A DNA stretch of 14,232 nt, taken from positions 1 to 14,232 of the forward strand of contig JALSPE010000053.1 in assembly GCA_026986085.1 (NCBI GenBank). The letters run 5' to 3'. The stretch comes from Campylobacteraceae bacterium. GTDB lineage: Bacteria; Campylobacterota; Campylobacteria; Campylobacterales; Sulfurovaceae. How positions within the stretch are numbered: position 1 is the first letter of the stretch; each line of letters opens with the position of its first letter. The notes below the pieces were generated by a model, which was not told the DNA's origin, did no database searches, and saw only the letters and a program-made list of their open reading frames with translations. The translations under genes and the position numbers were made by a program. Shown here in pieces: positions 1 through 6,774 of this stretch.

Positions 1-161
1 CTGCAAAGGCGAATAAAATAATAGGAAACTCCTTAAAAGACAATGAGGCATATCTAAGATATATTTGGATAAAAGGTTTAAATGATGGAAAAGGGGAGAG
101 AATATATATCCCAACAGAAGCTGGTTTACCCATACTAGAAGCAGGTGGAGTTAAAAAATAG
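1..161 (+). CDS. SPFH/band-7 (prohibitin-like) protein, C-terminal fragment
   Basis: The window opens inside this gene. Reading codons from base 3 gives about 52 residues beginning AKANKIIGNSLKDNEAYLRY, passing through YIPTEAGLPILEAGG and ending at TAG (159-161). The AKANxII start resembles the end of the SPFH coiled coil, and the PTEAGLPILEAG tail matches what I recall of SPFH/HflC-like proteins in Campylobacter and relatives. Such proteins are membrane-anchored oligomers that form ring or cage assemblies at the inner membrane and often modulate proteases or membrane microdomains. The N-terminal anchor and SPFH domain lie upstream, so only the tail can be judged. An AT-only hairpin (172-192) follows, but no convincing terminator. 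Confidence 0.7.
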   Translation, partial: AKANKIIGNSLKDNEAYLRYIWIKGLNDGKGERIYIPTEAGLPILEAGGVKK

Positions 162-240
162 ATATTTGCAGATAAAATTATTAATATTTTATAGTGCTAG
201 TTAGTTATAGTTTTTAAAGTAAAATTGATTACTCTTTTTT

Positions 241-320
241 CGGACCCTCGAATTTATTCGAGGCAATAGTCAAAATTAACTTTTTTATCTCAAATAGACG
301 CGAATGAATTCGCGTGTCCG
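241..320. repeat. REP/BIME-like inverted pair of hairpins
   Basis: Two short units lie head to head. The left unit is CGGAC (241-245) followed by the hairpin CCTCGAAT-TT-ATTCGAGG (246-263). The right unit, read on the minus strand, is CGGAC (320-316), one unpaired-looking step into the stem, then the hairpin ACGCGAAT-TC-ATTCGCGT (315-298). Both keep CGGAC and the inner CGAAT/ATTCG, while the outer pairs change together (C:G to A:T and T:A to G:C), so pairing is conserved rather than sequence. This is the build of a REP doublet (BIME): a conserved 5' tag beside a hairpin, in inverted pairs. The outer CGGAC/GTCCG arms can also pair to form a three-way junction. Nothing encoding a transposase is visible. 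Confidence 0.6.
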
Positions 321-362
321 TATTGTTTGAAATCTGTTTATTACTTAGAGTGTGATTTTAAC

Positions 363-1199
363 TTAAAGTTTATAACCAATTACAGAGTTACTAAAATTAA
401 CTTTTTTAAATGATATTTTTTTATACTTTCTAGCACCTTTTTTAGATGCAAATCTTTCTGGATGGTATCTTTTATACTTTATCCATTTAGCATCTTTAAC
501 TAGTGCTATAAATCCTTTTATCTCTTTTATTTTTTTTAACTTTTGATATCTGCTGTATTTAGTTGATTTAGCTACTCTTAATGCATCTAATTTTCCTTTT
601 TTTAAGAGTTGGTTTAATTTTTTATAACTTAATTTTGAGTAGCGATTCATCAATTTTGCTCTCTGTTTATATGCTACTTTGTAGGTAGATTTATCAATCT
701 TTAAAGCTTTTGTTTTTTTACTATTTTTAGCTAATTTAAAGTAACTTATAAAGCCTCTACCTCTTCTTGCTACTCTTCTTGGGGCTTTACCTTTTACTAC
801 AACTTTAGTTCCTACTCTAGCCCAGTTATATAGCTGTTTTGCAAAGCTTTTTTGTAACCTTATGCAACCGTGCGATGCTGGTTTGTTTGGTGTGTAACCA
901 GAGTGAAGAGCTACCCCACTCCATGTAATTCTTAGCATATATGGCATCTTAGCTCCACCACTTGGCTTTGGCCACTCATTAGATATATGCATCTTCTCTT
1001 TTGCCAAAACAGTAAAAACACCTCTTGGTGACTCAAATTTTCTTTTGCCAGATGATATCCACCCCTTATATACCAACTGTTTGCCATTATAAGCATAAGC
1101 CTCTTGCTTTGTTAAATCTACAACTATCTTTTTAGCTCCAGCAGATGATACTACTGTTGCCATAATTAATATAAAAATTGCTCTTATTAAATTTTTCAT
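363..1199 (-). CDS. Secreted L,D-transpeptidase (YkuD domain) with a basic C-terminal tail
   Basis: The 278-residue product is a periplasmic YkuD-fold enzyme. This family uses a catalytic cysteine to form 3-3 peptidoglycan cross-links or to attach proteins to peptidoglycan. An N-terminal signal segment (MKNLIRAIFILIMATVVSSA) is followed by the YkuD domain at about residues 23-140. The signature histidine is in ALHSG, and SHGCIRL carries the catalytic Cys112. I chose the ATG at 1197-1199 because GGAG (1208-1211) lies 8 bases upstream and the signal peptide starts there. A longer reading from TTG at 1224-1226 would begin at about the transcription start of the -10 box at 1228-1233. The last 130 residues are very lysine/arginine rich with no recognised domain, possibly for cell-wall or nucleic-acid contact. 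The DUF255 gene lies 60 bases upstream on the same strand, but this gene has its own promoter. Confidence 0.9.
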   Translation of the reverse strand: MKNLIRAIFILIMATVVSSAGAKKIVVDLTKQEAYAYNGKQLVYKGWISSGKRKFESPRGVFTVLAKEKMHISNEWPKPSGGAKMPYMLRITWSGVALHSGYTPNKPASHGCIRLQKSFAKQLYNWARVGTKVVVKGKAPRRVARRGRGFISYFKLAKNSKKTKALKIDKSTYKVAYKQRAKLMNRYSKLSYKKLNQLLKKGKLDALRVAKSTKYSRYQKLKKIKEIKGFIALVKDAKWIKYKRYHPERFASKKGARKYKKISFKKVNFSNSVIGYKL

Positions 1200-1207
1200 A
1201 ATATAAA

Positions 1208-1214
1208 CTCCACC
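1208..1214 (-). promoter_or_regulatory. Ribosome binding site fixing the L,D-transpeptidase start
   Basis: The minus strand reads GGTGGAG, with GGAG 8 bases before the ATG at 1197-1199. It favours this ATG over the in-frame TTG nine codons upstream, which has no comparable site. Confidence 0.7.
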
Positions 1215-1227
1215 ACTAAATGGCAAG

Positions 1228-1236
1228 ATTATAGCA
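1228..1236 (-). promoter_or_regulatory. Extended -10 promoter element of the L,D-transpeptidase gene
   Basis: The minus strand reads TGCTATAAT, a sigma-70 extended -10 (TATAAT at 1233-1228). Transcription would begin near 1221, giving a leader of about 20 bases that just includes the Shine-Dalgarno site. No clear -35 is seen, as is usual in Campylobacterota. Confidence 0.6.
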
Positions 1237-1259
1237 AAACATTAACTATGATACAATTT

Positions 1260-3233
1260 TTATTTCATTTTGTCATAAATTATTTTTCTTAAACTTTTAT
1301 CTATATCTTTTAAACTCTTTAGAGTTGCAAAACAGCTTTGTAATCCACATATTTGATAATTTTTATAGTCTTGAGCCTCTTTATATATGTATGGATATCT
1401 AATTTTAAATTTTAAATTTAACAAACCACTCTTCTTGCCTTTAACAACATACAATCCCTCTTTAAACATCAATGCACTATTTAAAAAAGTTGCATAGTAG
1501 TGTGGTGTCTCTTTTAAGTAGATGGCATTACTTTTTAGTGTATTTTTTACTACATTTAAAAGTTTATACTCTCCTGCAATTGCAATATCTAGCAAAATAT
1601 TCTCAACCATTAGGGCTGATGGACTTTTATAACCACTATCTTCAAGAGAAGATTTAACTCTCATTTTTCCTTTACTGTTTGCATACCAAGAGCCATTAGT
1701 GTAAAATAGCTTTACACTTTTTTTGACAACCTTATTAAAGAGTGTTAAATATCTGCTGTCAAGTGTTGTCTCATAAGCAGTAATAAGCATATTTGCAACA
1801 AAGCTATAATCTTCTAAAAGTCCATTTTGAGTAGGTTTATTAGGAAGTAGAGTTTGATGATATAGCTTGTCATTTTTGTAAAATAGTTTAAGTAGATTAT
1901 TGGCTCTGTTAATTGCCATTTTTGTAAATTTTTTGTCAATATATCCAGCATCAAATAGAGCCTTAATATATAGTGCATTCCAAGCTGTATTTATTTTTTT
2001 ATCAATAAAAGGATACTCCTTTGTCTCTCTTAAATTCAGTAACAATTTTCTCTCTTTTGAAAAGTTATTAATTTTACCATTAAGGGTTGGGTTAGAGTAA
2101 TCACCACCCTCAAAGTTACCCATTTGCTCAATTCCGAAATATTTTAAAGCTGCTTTTGCTCTTTTTTTATCTATACCACTTTTAAGTAGATAATCTAGTG
2201 CCTTTTGATACTCATAAACAAAGTAGTATCCCTCTTGCTCTATGCCATCTTCATTTTTACTATCAGCGTTACTTGCACTATAGTATAATCCATTTTTATT
2301 AAATCTATTCTCTATATTGGAGATAGTCTCTTTTACAACTTTTGCAAATAGTGGCTTTTTAGTAATTTTGTAAGCTTTTGAATAGAGTGAAATTAACTCT
2401 GCATTTGTATATAGCATCTTTTCAAAGTGAGGAATTTCCCATTTTGCATCTACGCTATATCTAAAAAATCCACCCTCTATTTGGTCATATATTCCACCTT
2501 TTGCCATAGCTTCTAATATAGCTGTAGCCATATTTAAAGCCTCTTTATTGCCAGTTAGCTCATAGATATTTAAAAGCGCATCTATTGAGCTAGGCTGAGG
2601 GAATTTAGGTGCATGACTAAAGCCTTTATATTTTTTATCGTATATAGATTTAAAGCCTACTAATGCTCTTTTTGCTAAATTATGTGGAATTTTTGCACTT
2701 GGGAGTTTACTGTTTTGTCTCTTTTTTATTGCATTTTCTATATTTGTGCCAACCCTGTTTAACTCAACTCTATCCATTGTGGCAACATTGTTAAGAGTCT
2801 CTATTAATATATCTTTTGGCATATATGTAGCAAAATAGATAGGTTTTCTATTAGGCAGCAAAATAACACTCAAAGGCCATCCACCACCCCTTCCATTTAC
2901 AATACGATAACCTAGCTGATAGTAACTATCTATATCACTCCTACGCTCTCGATCTACCTTTATTGATATATAGTTTTTATTTAAAACTTTGGCTACATCT
3001 TTTTGAGAAAAGCTCTCTCTTGCCATAACATGACACCAGTGGCAAGTGCTATATCCAATAGACAAAAATATAAGCTTATTCTCTCTTTTTGCCTTTTTAA
3101 AAGCCTTATTACCCCACTCCATCCAATTTACAGGATTATCTTTATGTTGTAAAAGATATGGAGATTTAGAGTTTTTTAAATCGTTAGCGTATGTTATAGT
3201 CAATATTAAAAAAATTGTTAGTAAAAATCGCAT
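1260..3233 (-). CDS. DUF255 / thioredoxin-fold protein (YyaL, SPATA20 family), apparently secreted
   Basis: The 657-residue length is normal for the YyaL/SPATA20 family. After a short hydrophobic N-terminus (MRFLLTIFLILTITYA, a likely signal peptide) comes the diagnostic DUF255 block: NSKSPYLLQHKDNPVNW, then STCHWCHVM with the CxxC pair at Cys64 and Cys67, then GGGWPLSVILLP and the YMPKD segment. Residues from about 190 onward form the long alpha-helical region that in this family folds as a six-hairpin barrel, with motifs such as GGIYDQIEGGFFRYSVD, WEIPHFEKMLY and NADSKNEDGIEQEGYYFVY. The biochemical role is unsettled; a redox function is inferred from CxxC. Family members are mostly regarded as cytosolic, so the signal-like N-terminus is notable. 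The start is supported by AAGGG upstream (3239-3243) and a -10 at 3253-3258. Confidence 0.9.
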   Translation of the reverse strand: MRFLLTIFLILTITYANDLKNSKSPYLLQHKDNPVNWMEWGNKAFKKAKRENKLIFLSIGYSTCHWCHVMARESFSQKDVAKVLNKNYISIKVDRERRSDIDSYYQLGYRIVNGRGGGWPLSVILLPNRKPIYFATYMPKDILIETLNNVATMDRVELNRVGTNIENAIKKRQNSKLPSAKIPHNLAKRALVGFKSIYDKKYKGFSHAPKFPQPSSIDALLNIYELTGNKEALNMATAILEAMAKGGIYDQIEGGFFRYSVDAKWEIPHFEKMLYTNAELISLYSKAYKITKKPLFAKVVKETISNIENRFNKNGLYYSASNADSKNEDGIEQEGYYFVYEYQKALDYLLKSGIDKKRAKAALKYFGIEQMGNFEGGDYSNPTLNGKINNFSKERKLLLNLRETKEYPFIDKKINTAWNALYIKALFDAGYIDKKFTKMAINRANNLLKLFYKNDKLYHQTLLPNKPTQNGLLEDYSFVANMLITAYETTLDSRYLTLFNKVVKKSVKLFYTNGSWYANSKGKMRVKSSLEDSGYKSPSALMVENILLDIAIAGEYKLLNVVKNTLKSNAIYLKETPHYYATFLNSALMFKEGLYVVKGKKSGLLNLKFKIRYPYIYKEAQDYKNYQICGLQSCFATLKSLKDIDKSLRKIIYDKMK

Positions 3234-3252
3234 AAATACCCTTTTTAAAAGT

Positions 3253-3258
3253 ATTATA
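3253..3258 (-). promoter_or_regulatory. -10 box of the DUF255 gene
   Basis: The minus strand reads GATATAATAC, with TATAAT ending about 20 bases before the ATG at 3233. The predicted leader is very short (about 12 bases) but contains AAAAAGGG as a ribosome binding site. Confidence 0.45.
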
Positions 3259-3324
3259 TCATAAGTTGTGGGCTGTAAAGTGTAATAGACTTTTTATTCT
3301 ATCTTTTGGTAGAGAGGTAATAAA

Positions 3325-3339
3325 GCAGGTAGAACCTAC
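3325..3339 (-). terminator. Weak hairpin at the end of the yfdX-family gene
   Basis: On the minus strand GTAGGT-TCT-ACCTGC can pair over 6 bp (one T-G), overlapping the TAG stop at 3336-3338, followed by TTTATTA. The T-tract is poor, so this is only a candidate terminator. Confidence 0.3.
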
Positions 3340-4205
3340 TTATTTTTATCTTCTGCTTTTGGCATTTGTGTTTGTTTTGATACTTTATTAAAACTCTTCA
3401 TAAAAGATGATAATTTCTCTTTTAACTCTTCAAAAATATCTTTTGTGCTTTCATCGCCATTTAGAATTTGCTCTATTTTTTCAATTTGACTTAACAGTTC
3501 AGTATAATCCTCTTCAATTTTACCATAACCTAAAGCTTGTGCTAATACTAATTGCTCTTTAGCATAGGCCAAAAGCTCTTTTAACTCATCTTTATTAGCA
3601 TCTTCTTTATCTTTTGTAAGTTCACTTGCTTTAATAATTGTTTGTTCTGCTCTTAATATCGGCAGTGGCAATACAATTTTTTCTAAAACAAGTGTATCTA
3701 TTACTTTTGCTACTAAAACAATAGCCTCTTCAAATTTCTCATCTTCTATAAGTGGAACTATAGCTTTTAATGCAGCTGGATATGCTGCAACTGGTAGAGC
3801 TGTAACATATATATCTAGTTCACTTGCAAGTTGAGTCATAATCTCTCTTGCTTTTTGCAACTCTTCGTTATCGATTAACTCTTTTACAACTTCTCTTGTA
3901 AATACAATATCTTCTAGTGTTCCTGGATAGTCGATAACTTGCTCTTTTACATCAACAGGAATTAACTCTTTTGAAGGATCTTTTGCAATTAAAACCTCTA
4001 ATTTACCCAAAACACTCTCTATTGTTTTAAGCGACTCTTCTTTATTTTTACTTTTTAGTTGCTCAATAACACCAACAATCATATTTATAATTTCAATAGC
4101 ATCATTTGATACTTTTTTATCTTGCTCATTAATATATTCGCCTTGTGAATTTGCCACTTTTGAAGTAACCTCTTTATTCTCTTGTAATTTTTTGTTTTCA
4201 GCCAT
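3336..4205 (-). CDS. YfdX-family protein
   Basis: The product has 289 residues. The central part resembles the YfdX family: an ELIPVDVKEQVIDYPG segment at about 80-95, helices around residues 105-130, then DIYVTALPVAAYPAALKAIV (131-150) and a long helix running to about 195. E. coli YfdX is a small helical protein of the EvgA acid/multidrug response regulon; its molecular function is not firmly established. Unlike E. coli YfdX, this protein has no signal peptide: it begins with a charged stretch (MAENKKLQENKEV), so a cytoplasmic location is likely. It also carries a charged 90-residue helical extension at the C-terminus. The ATG is preceded by AAAAGGAT (4211-4218). It diverges from the small coiled-coil pair at 4358. 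Confidence 0.8.
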   Translation of the reverse strand: MAENKKLQENKEVTSKVANSQGEYINEQDKKVSNDAIEIINMIVGVIEQLKSKNKEESLKTIESVLGKLEVLIAKDPSKELIPVDVKEQVIDYPGTLEDIVFTREVVKELIDNEELQKAREIMTQLASELDIYVTALPVAAYPAALKAIVPLIEDEKFEEAIVLVAKVIDTLVLEKIVLPLPILRAEQTIIKASELTKDKEDANKDELKELLAYAKEQLVLAQALGYGKIEEDYTELLSQIEKIEQILNGDESTKDIFEELKEKLSSFMKSFNKVSKQTQMPKAEDKNK

Positions 4206-4239
4206 TTTCTATCCTTTTACATAAATTTTTGATAGTGGA

Positions 4240-4245
4240 ATTATA
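4240..4245 (-). promoter_or_regulatory. -10 box of the yfdX-family gene
   Basis: The minus strand has TATAAT, giving a start near 4233 and a leader of about 28 bases. It lies 60 bases from the opposite-facing -10 at 4304-4309, making a compact divergent promoter region. Confidence 0.5.
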
Positions 4246-4303
4246 TTCTTTTTGTTACTTTTAAAATGCTACTAAGATTGCAAAATAAATTAAAGAAAAG
4301 TTA

Positions 4304-4309
4304 TATAAT
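4304..4309 (+). promoter_or_regulatory. -10 box of the tandem coiled-coil gene pair
   Basis: TATAAT on the plus strand predicts a start near 4316 and a leader of about 40 bases before the ATG at 4358, which has its own AAGGA at 4346-4350. It faces away from the yfdX promoter. Confidence 0.5.
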
Positions 4310-4357
4310 TAATGAGATATTTTGTATAAAAATAGTAAAAGTTTAAAGGAGAATAGA

Positions 4358-4591
4358 ATGGTAGAGTTTTTAAAAAAGATGATGGAGTGGGCATTAGAGA
4401 AAGAGGAAGAGTTAGCCAAAGAGTGCAAAATAGACCCAAAAGAGATAGATGCACAACTCTATAAAATTACTCAAAAAAAGAGTGACTTAGAAAAAAGGTG
4501 TCAATATGAGATAGCTAAAATAGATAAATTAATAGAGAGATTAGATAATATTAAAAAAGAGAGTTCAAGTTGCGAGAGTAAAAATGGGTAA
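4358..4591 (+). CDS. Small three-cysteine helical protein, first of a tandem pair
   Basis: The product has 77 residues. I recognise no family. It is highly charged, predicted almost entirely helical with coiled-coil character, and has no signal peptide or membrane segment. Cysteines lie at 23, 48 and 72. The ATG at 4358 is chosen because AAGGA (4346-4350) sits just upstream; a longer reading from TTG at 4322 has no such site and would start about at the promoter's start point. The stop TAA (4589-4591) overlaps the ATG of the next gene (4584) by 8 bases, so the two are probably translationally coupled. Ungapped alignment with the downstream product gives about 27 identities in 74 positions, including all three cysteines, Trp11 and the LAKECK block. 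A hairpin-like helical bundle with cysteine-based dimerisation or metal binding is possible but inferred. Confidence 0.75.
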   Translation: MVEFLKKMMEWALEKEEELAKECKIDPKEIDAQLYKITQKKSDLEKRCQYEIAKIDKLIERLDNIKKESSSCESKNG

Positions 4592-4835
4592 TTTTTTATT
4601 AAAATTAGAAGATTGGATTATATCTCAAGAAGAGAAATTAGCCAAAGAGTGTAAAGTAGATATTGATACTATTGAAAAAGAGTTAAATTCTCTAATGTTA
4701 TACAAAAAAAAATTAGAATCCAAGTGCCATCAAGAGAAAAAAGATTTAGAGTATTTAGAGAACAGGTTGCACTGGACAAAAGCTTACTCAATTAAGTGTA
4801 AAGAGTTCCTTGAGAGAAATTATAAGAAAAATTAA
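4584..4835 (+). CDS. Small three-cysteine helical protein, second of a tandem pair
   Basis: The product has 83 residues and is a paralogue of the preceding gene. Cysteines again lie at exactly 23, 48 and 72, with LAKECKVD at 19-26 and a longer C-terminal tail (KEFLERNYKKN). It is charged, helical and without signal or membrane segments. A 14-base identity (TTAGCCAAAGAGTG at 4412-4425 and 4638-4651) lies at the same offset as the two start codons, so the pair arose by in-place duplication. The gene begins within the last codons of its neighbour and has no separate promoter. It ends 3 bases from the stop of the convergent clc gene. No function can be assigned from sequence. Confidence 0.75.
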   Translation: MGNFLLKLEDWIISQEEKLAKECKVDIDTIEKELNSLMLYKKKLESKCHQEKKDLEYLENRLHWTKAYSIKCKEFLERNYKKN

Positions 4836-4857
4836 TTTCTAACTCTTCTCTTTTTTT
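4815..4857 (+). terminator. Candidate terminator between the coiled-coil pair and clc
   Basis: AGAAATTA (4815-4822) and TAATTTCT (4833-4840) form an 8-bp AT-rich stem spanning both stop codons. A run of seven T follows at 4851-4857. The gap between stem and T-run makes this a weak call. Confidence 0.3.
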
Positions 4858-6104
4858 ATTACATCTCTTCTTTTAATATTAAAAATTAAATCTGATAGAT
4901 ACTCTACTAAAATAACGATAATAGCAGTTGCCACCACCACATTGTAATCAAAGGTTGTCTCTAAAGAGAGTATAACAGCAGTTAGAGGCAATTTCATTAT
5001 AACACCCATAAATACAGATGAACCAATTGCAGCAAAGTAGAATGGTTCAATATTTAAATAGCTATAATTGCTTATAATTTCTCCAAAGCCATAACCAGCC
5101 AATGCTCCAATACTCATAAGAGGCAAGAAGATTCCACCTACTGCATTTGAATATATGGCTAATGTGGTTGATATTATTCTTAAAAATAGAATTAAAAAAA
5201 TTACACTTAATGCTATTTTATGTTGAGAGTTTATTAAGTATAATACCAATTCATGCCCACTAAAAGCTGCTCTTGGCTCTAATGTTAATATTGTTCCAAC
5301 ACTCAAACCTCCAATTAGAGCAAATATATAATTTTTATACTTTATTGATATGCTCTTTACTATCTCTAAATTTATAAAACTAAAGAATCTCTTTTTAAAA
5401 AAGAGATAGAGGTATATAAAAAATGTAATGTATGGAATAAATATTAAGTATGCAAAGATATGCCTCCACTCAAAAGTTTTGCCTTGGGTATGCAAAAAAA
5501 ATATAGGTTCTAAAAATGATACAGAAACAACAAAAGCTAAAATTGCAGATAGTATTAAATAGCTTATATACTTTTTTACAAATTGATGAGCTATCATCTC
5601 TACAGCAAATGCAATACCAGTAACAGGAGATACAAATATAGCGGCAATGCCACTACTTGCACCAACACTTATCATCATTTTAATTAACATCTTTGGCAAT
5701 TTAAACCATTTATGAATATGATAAGCAACCATCGCCCCAATTGTTGCGCTAGGACCTTCTGTTCCGACACTAAAACCACTAGATAACGATATTGTAGAGG
5801 CAACTATTTTTAAAAAGAGAGTTTTTAACCTAAATACCAATCTGTTTTCTATAATTGAATCTGTAATCTCATTTAATCCATACTCTCTAACATTTTTATC
5901 TTTAGATATAATATAATTGACTATTAATATTGCAACCGTTGGTAAAGTGTAAAGATACCAAATTGGCAAAGTTTTTGCTGTCTCAATAGGGTTACCACTA
6001 AAGAAAAAATATGTTAAAAAAGTAATAGAGAGTGAATAAAAAACTATAAAAAAACCACTAATTAATCCAGTAATTACTGATGCTATAAGAATTTTTAAAT
6101 ACAT
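4839..6104 (-). CDS. ClC-family chloride channel or Cl-/H+ antiporter
   Basis: The product is a 421-residue inner-membrane protein with the ClC helix pattern and no cytoplasmic CBS domains. Visible signatures are GTEGP (114-118, with the external gating glutamate Glu116), an FVSPVTGIAFAVEM segment (157-170) where ClC has its second half-helix, GGIFLP (323-328) and LPLTAVILSLE (372-382). Two hallmark positions look altered. The anion-binding GSGIP loop is replaced by EYGLNE (74-79). The two glutamates of the EcClC IEEM motif become AVEM, so the inner proton-pathway glutamate appears to be methionine. That hints at channel-like rather than coupled transport, or different ion selectivity. No good Shine-Dalgarno is seen before the ATG (6102-6104); a TATACT box lies at 6128-6123. 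E. coli ClC antiporters act in acid resistance, which fits the nearby yfdX. Confidence 0.88.
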   Translation of the reverse strand: MYLKILIASVITGLISGFFIVFYSLSITFLTYFFFSGNPIETAKTLPIWYLYTLPTVAILIVNYIISKDKNVREYGLNEITDSIIENRLVFRLKTLFLKIVASTISLSSGFSVGTEGPSATIGAMVAYHIHKWFKLPKMLIKMMISVGASSGIAAIFVSPVTGIAFAVEMIAHQFVKKYISYLILSAILAFVVSVSFLEPIFFLHTQGKTFEWRHIFAYLIFIPYITFFIYLYLFFKKRFFSFINLEIVKSISIKYKNYIFALIGGLSVGTILTLEPRAAFSGHELVLYLINSQHKIALSVIFLILFLRIISTTLAIYSNAVGGIFLPLMSIGALAGYGFGEIISNYSYLNIEPFYFAAIGSSVFMGVIMKLPLTAVILSLETTFDYNVVVATAIIVILVEYLSDLIFNIKRRDVIKKEKS

Positions 6105-6206
6105 TATTTTTACTTTTTTATAAGTATAACTCTAATTAGCTAAAATAGTATATAGCTACACTTTTTTTTATAGATTTTTTATCATATAGTAAACACTTTT
6201 AACCCA

Positions 6207-6713
6207 CTATTTCAATAAATCTTTAATACACTTAAAGCTAAAAGCAGGAACTTTTCTCTTATACTCTATATAGTCATCTCCAAATTTGTCAATTGCCTCT
6301 TTCTCTTCTAATGTCAGCACCATTACAATAATAAAAATCATCTCTAACGGAGCTATTATAAAGATAAAAGTTGGCAATCCAAGAAGCATAGCCCAGCCAA
6401 GTGGCAAAAGGGTAAGTCCAAAGAGCATAGGGTGACGCAAACAAGCATATATACCATCTTTTGCAAGTTTGTTTGTCTCTAATCTTGGAAGATTGCCCTC
6501 TCTTCCATACTTCTTTAAAGCTCTACCACCATTTGCAGCAGCTTTGAAGCTAATTTTTATAACTAAAAATCCAATAATAATACTGATAATATGAAAATAG
6601 ATATTATTAAACCAAGGATTGTTAATATCAATATATAACGAATAAATTGCCCCACCAATGAGCATTAAAAGCCATAGAACAACTCTTATTATTACCGATT
6701 TTGTAGTCTTCAT
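6207..6713 (-). CDS. Isoprenylcysteine carboxyl methyltransferase-like membrane protein
   Basis: The product has 168 residues and about four membrane helices (about 8-28, 38-57, 95-112 and 114-134). It ends with the ICMT/PEMT-type SAM-binding signature: GIYACLRHPMLFG (RHP at 93-95), then EEKEAIDKFGDDYIEYKRKVPAF with the paired Glu136-Glu137. Bacterial members are small integral-membrane methyltransferases that use S-adenosylmethionine; substrates are mostly unknown and probably lipids or small hydrophobic molecules. It is transcribed away from the TauE-like gene, with start codons 61 bases apart, and its -10 lies at 6734-6739. No operon partner is apparent, as clc begins 102 bases downstream and seems to have its own promoter. 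Confidence 0.85.
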   Translation of the reverse strand: MKTTKSVIIRVVLWLLMLIGGAIYSLYIDINNPWFNNIYFHIISIIIGFLVIKISFKAAANGGRALKKYGREGNLPRLETNKLAKDGIYACLRHPMLFGLTLLPLGWAMLLGLPTFIFIIAPLEMIFIIVMVLTLEEKEAIDKFGDDYIEYKRKVPAFSFKCIKDLLK

Positions 6714-6733
6714 TTAATCTCTTTTTAACTGTA

Positions 6734-6739
6734 ATTATA
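6734..6739 (-). promoter_or_regulatory. -10 box of the ICMT-like gene
   Basis: TATAAT on the minus strand lies about 20 bases before the ATG at 6713. The overlapping plus-strand TATAGT (6736-6741) could serve the divergent TauE-like gene, so the two promoters may compete. Confidence 0.4.
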
Positions 6740-6763
6740 GTAAATTAGTGAGCATATGTCAAT

Positions 6764-6769
6764 AAGGAG
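6764..6769 (+). promoter_or_regulatory. Ribosome binding site fixing the GTG start of the TauE-like gene
   Basis: AAGGAG stands 5 bases before GTG at 6775-6777. No in-frame ATG occurs nearby, and the GTG places the first membrane helix directly at the N-terminus, as is typical of the family. Confidence 0.7.
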
Positions 6770-6774
6770 TTTCT

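Noticed and set aside
172..192. Hairpin ATAAAAT / ATTTTAT after the SPFH gene as a terminator
   Set aside because: The stem is AT-only with no T-run; such symmetry is common by chance at this base composition.
4322..4357. Longer TTG start for the first coiled-coil gene
   Set aside because: It has no ribosome binding site, lies almost at the predicted transcription start, and the paralogue aligns from the ATG at 4358.
6137..6169. TAGCTA / TAGCTA hairpin followed by a T-run as a terminator
   Set aside because: It points along the plus strand, but both neighbouring genes are on the minus strand, so there is no transcript for it to end.
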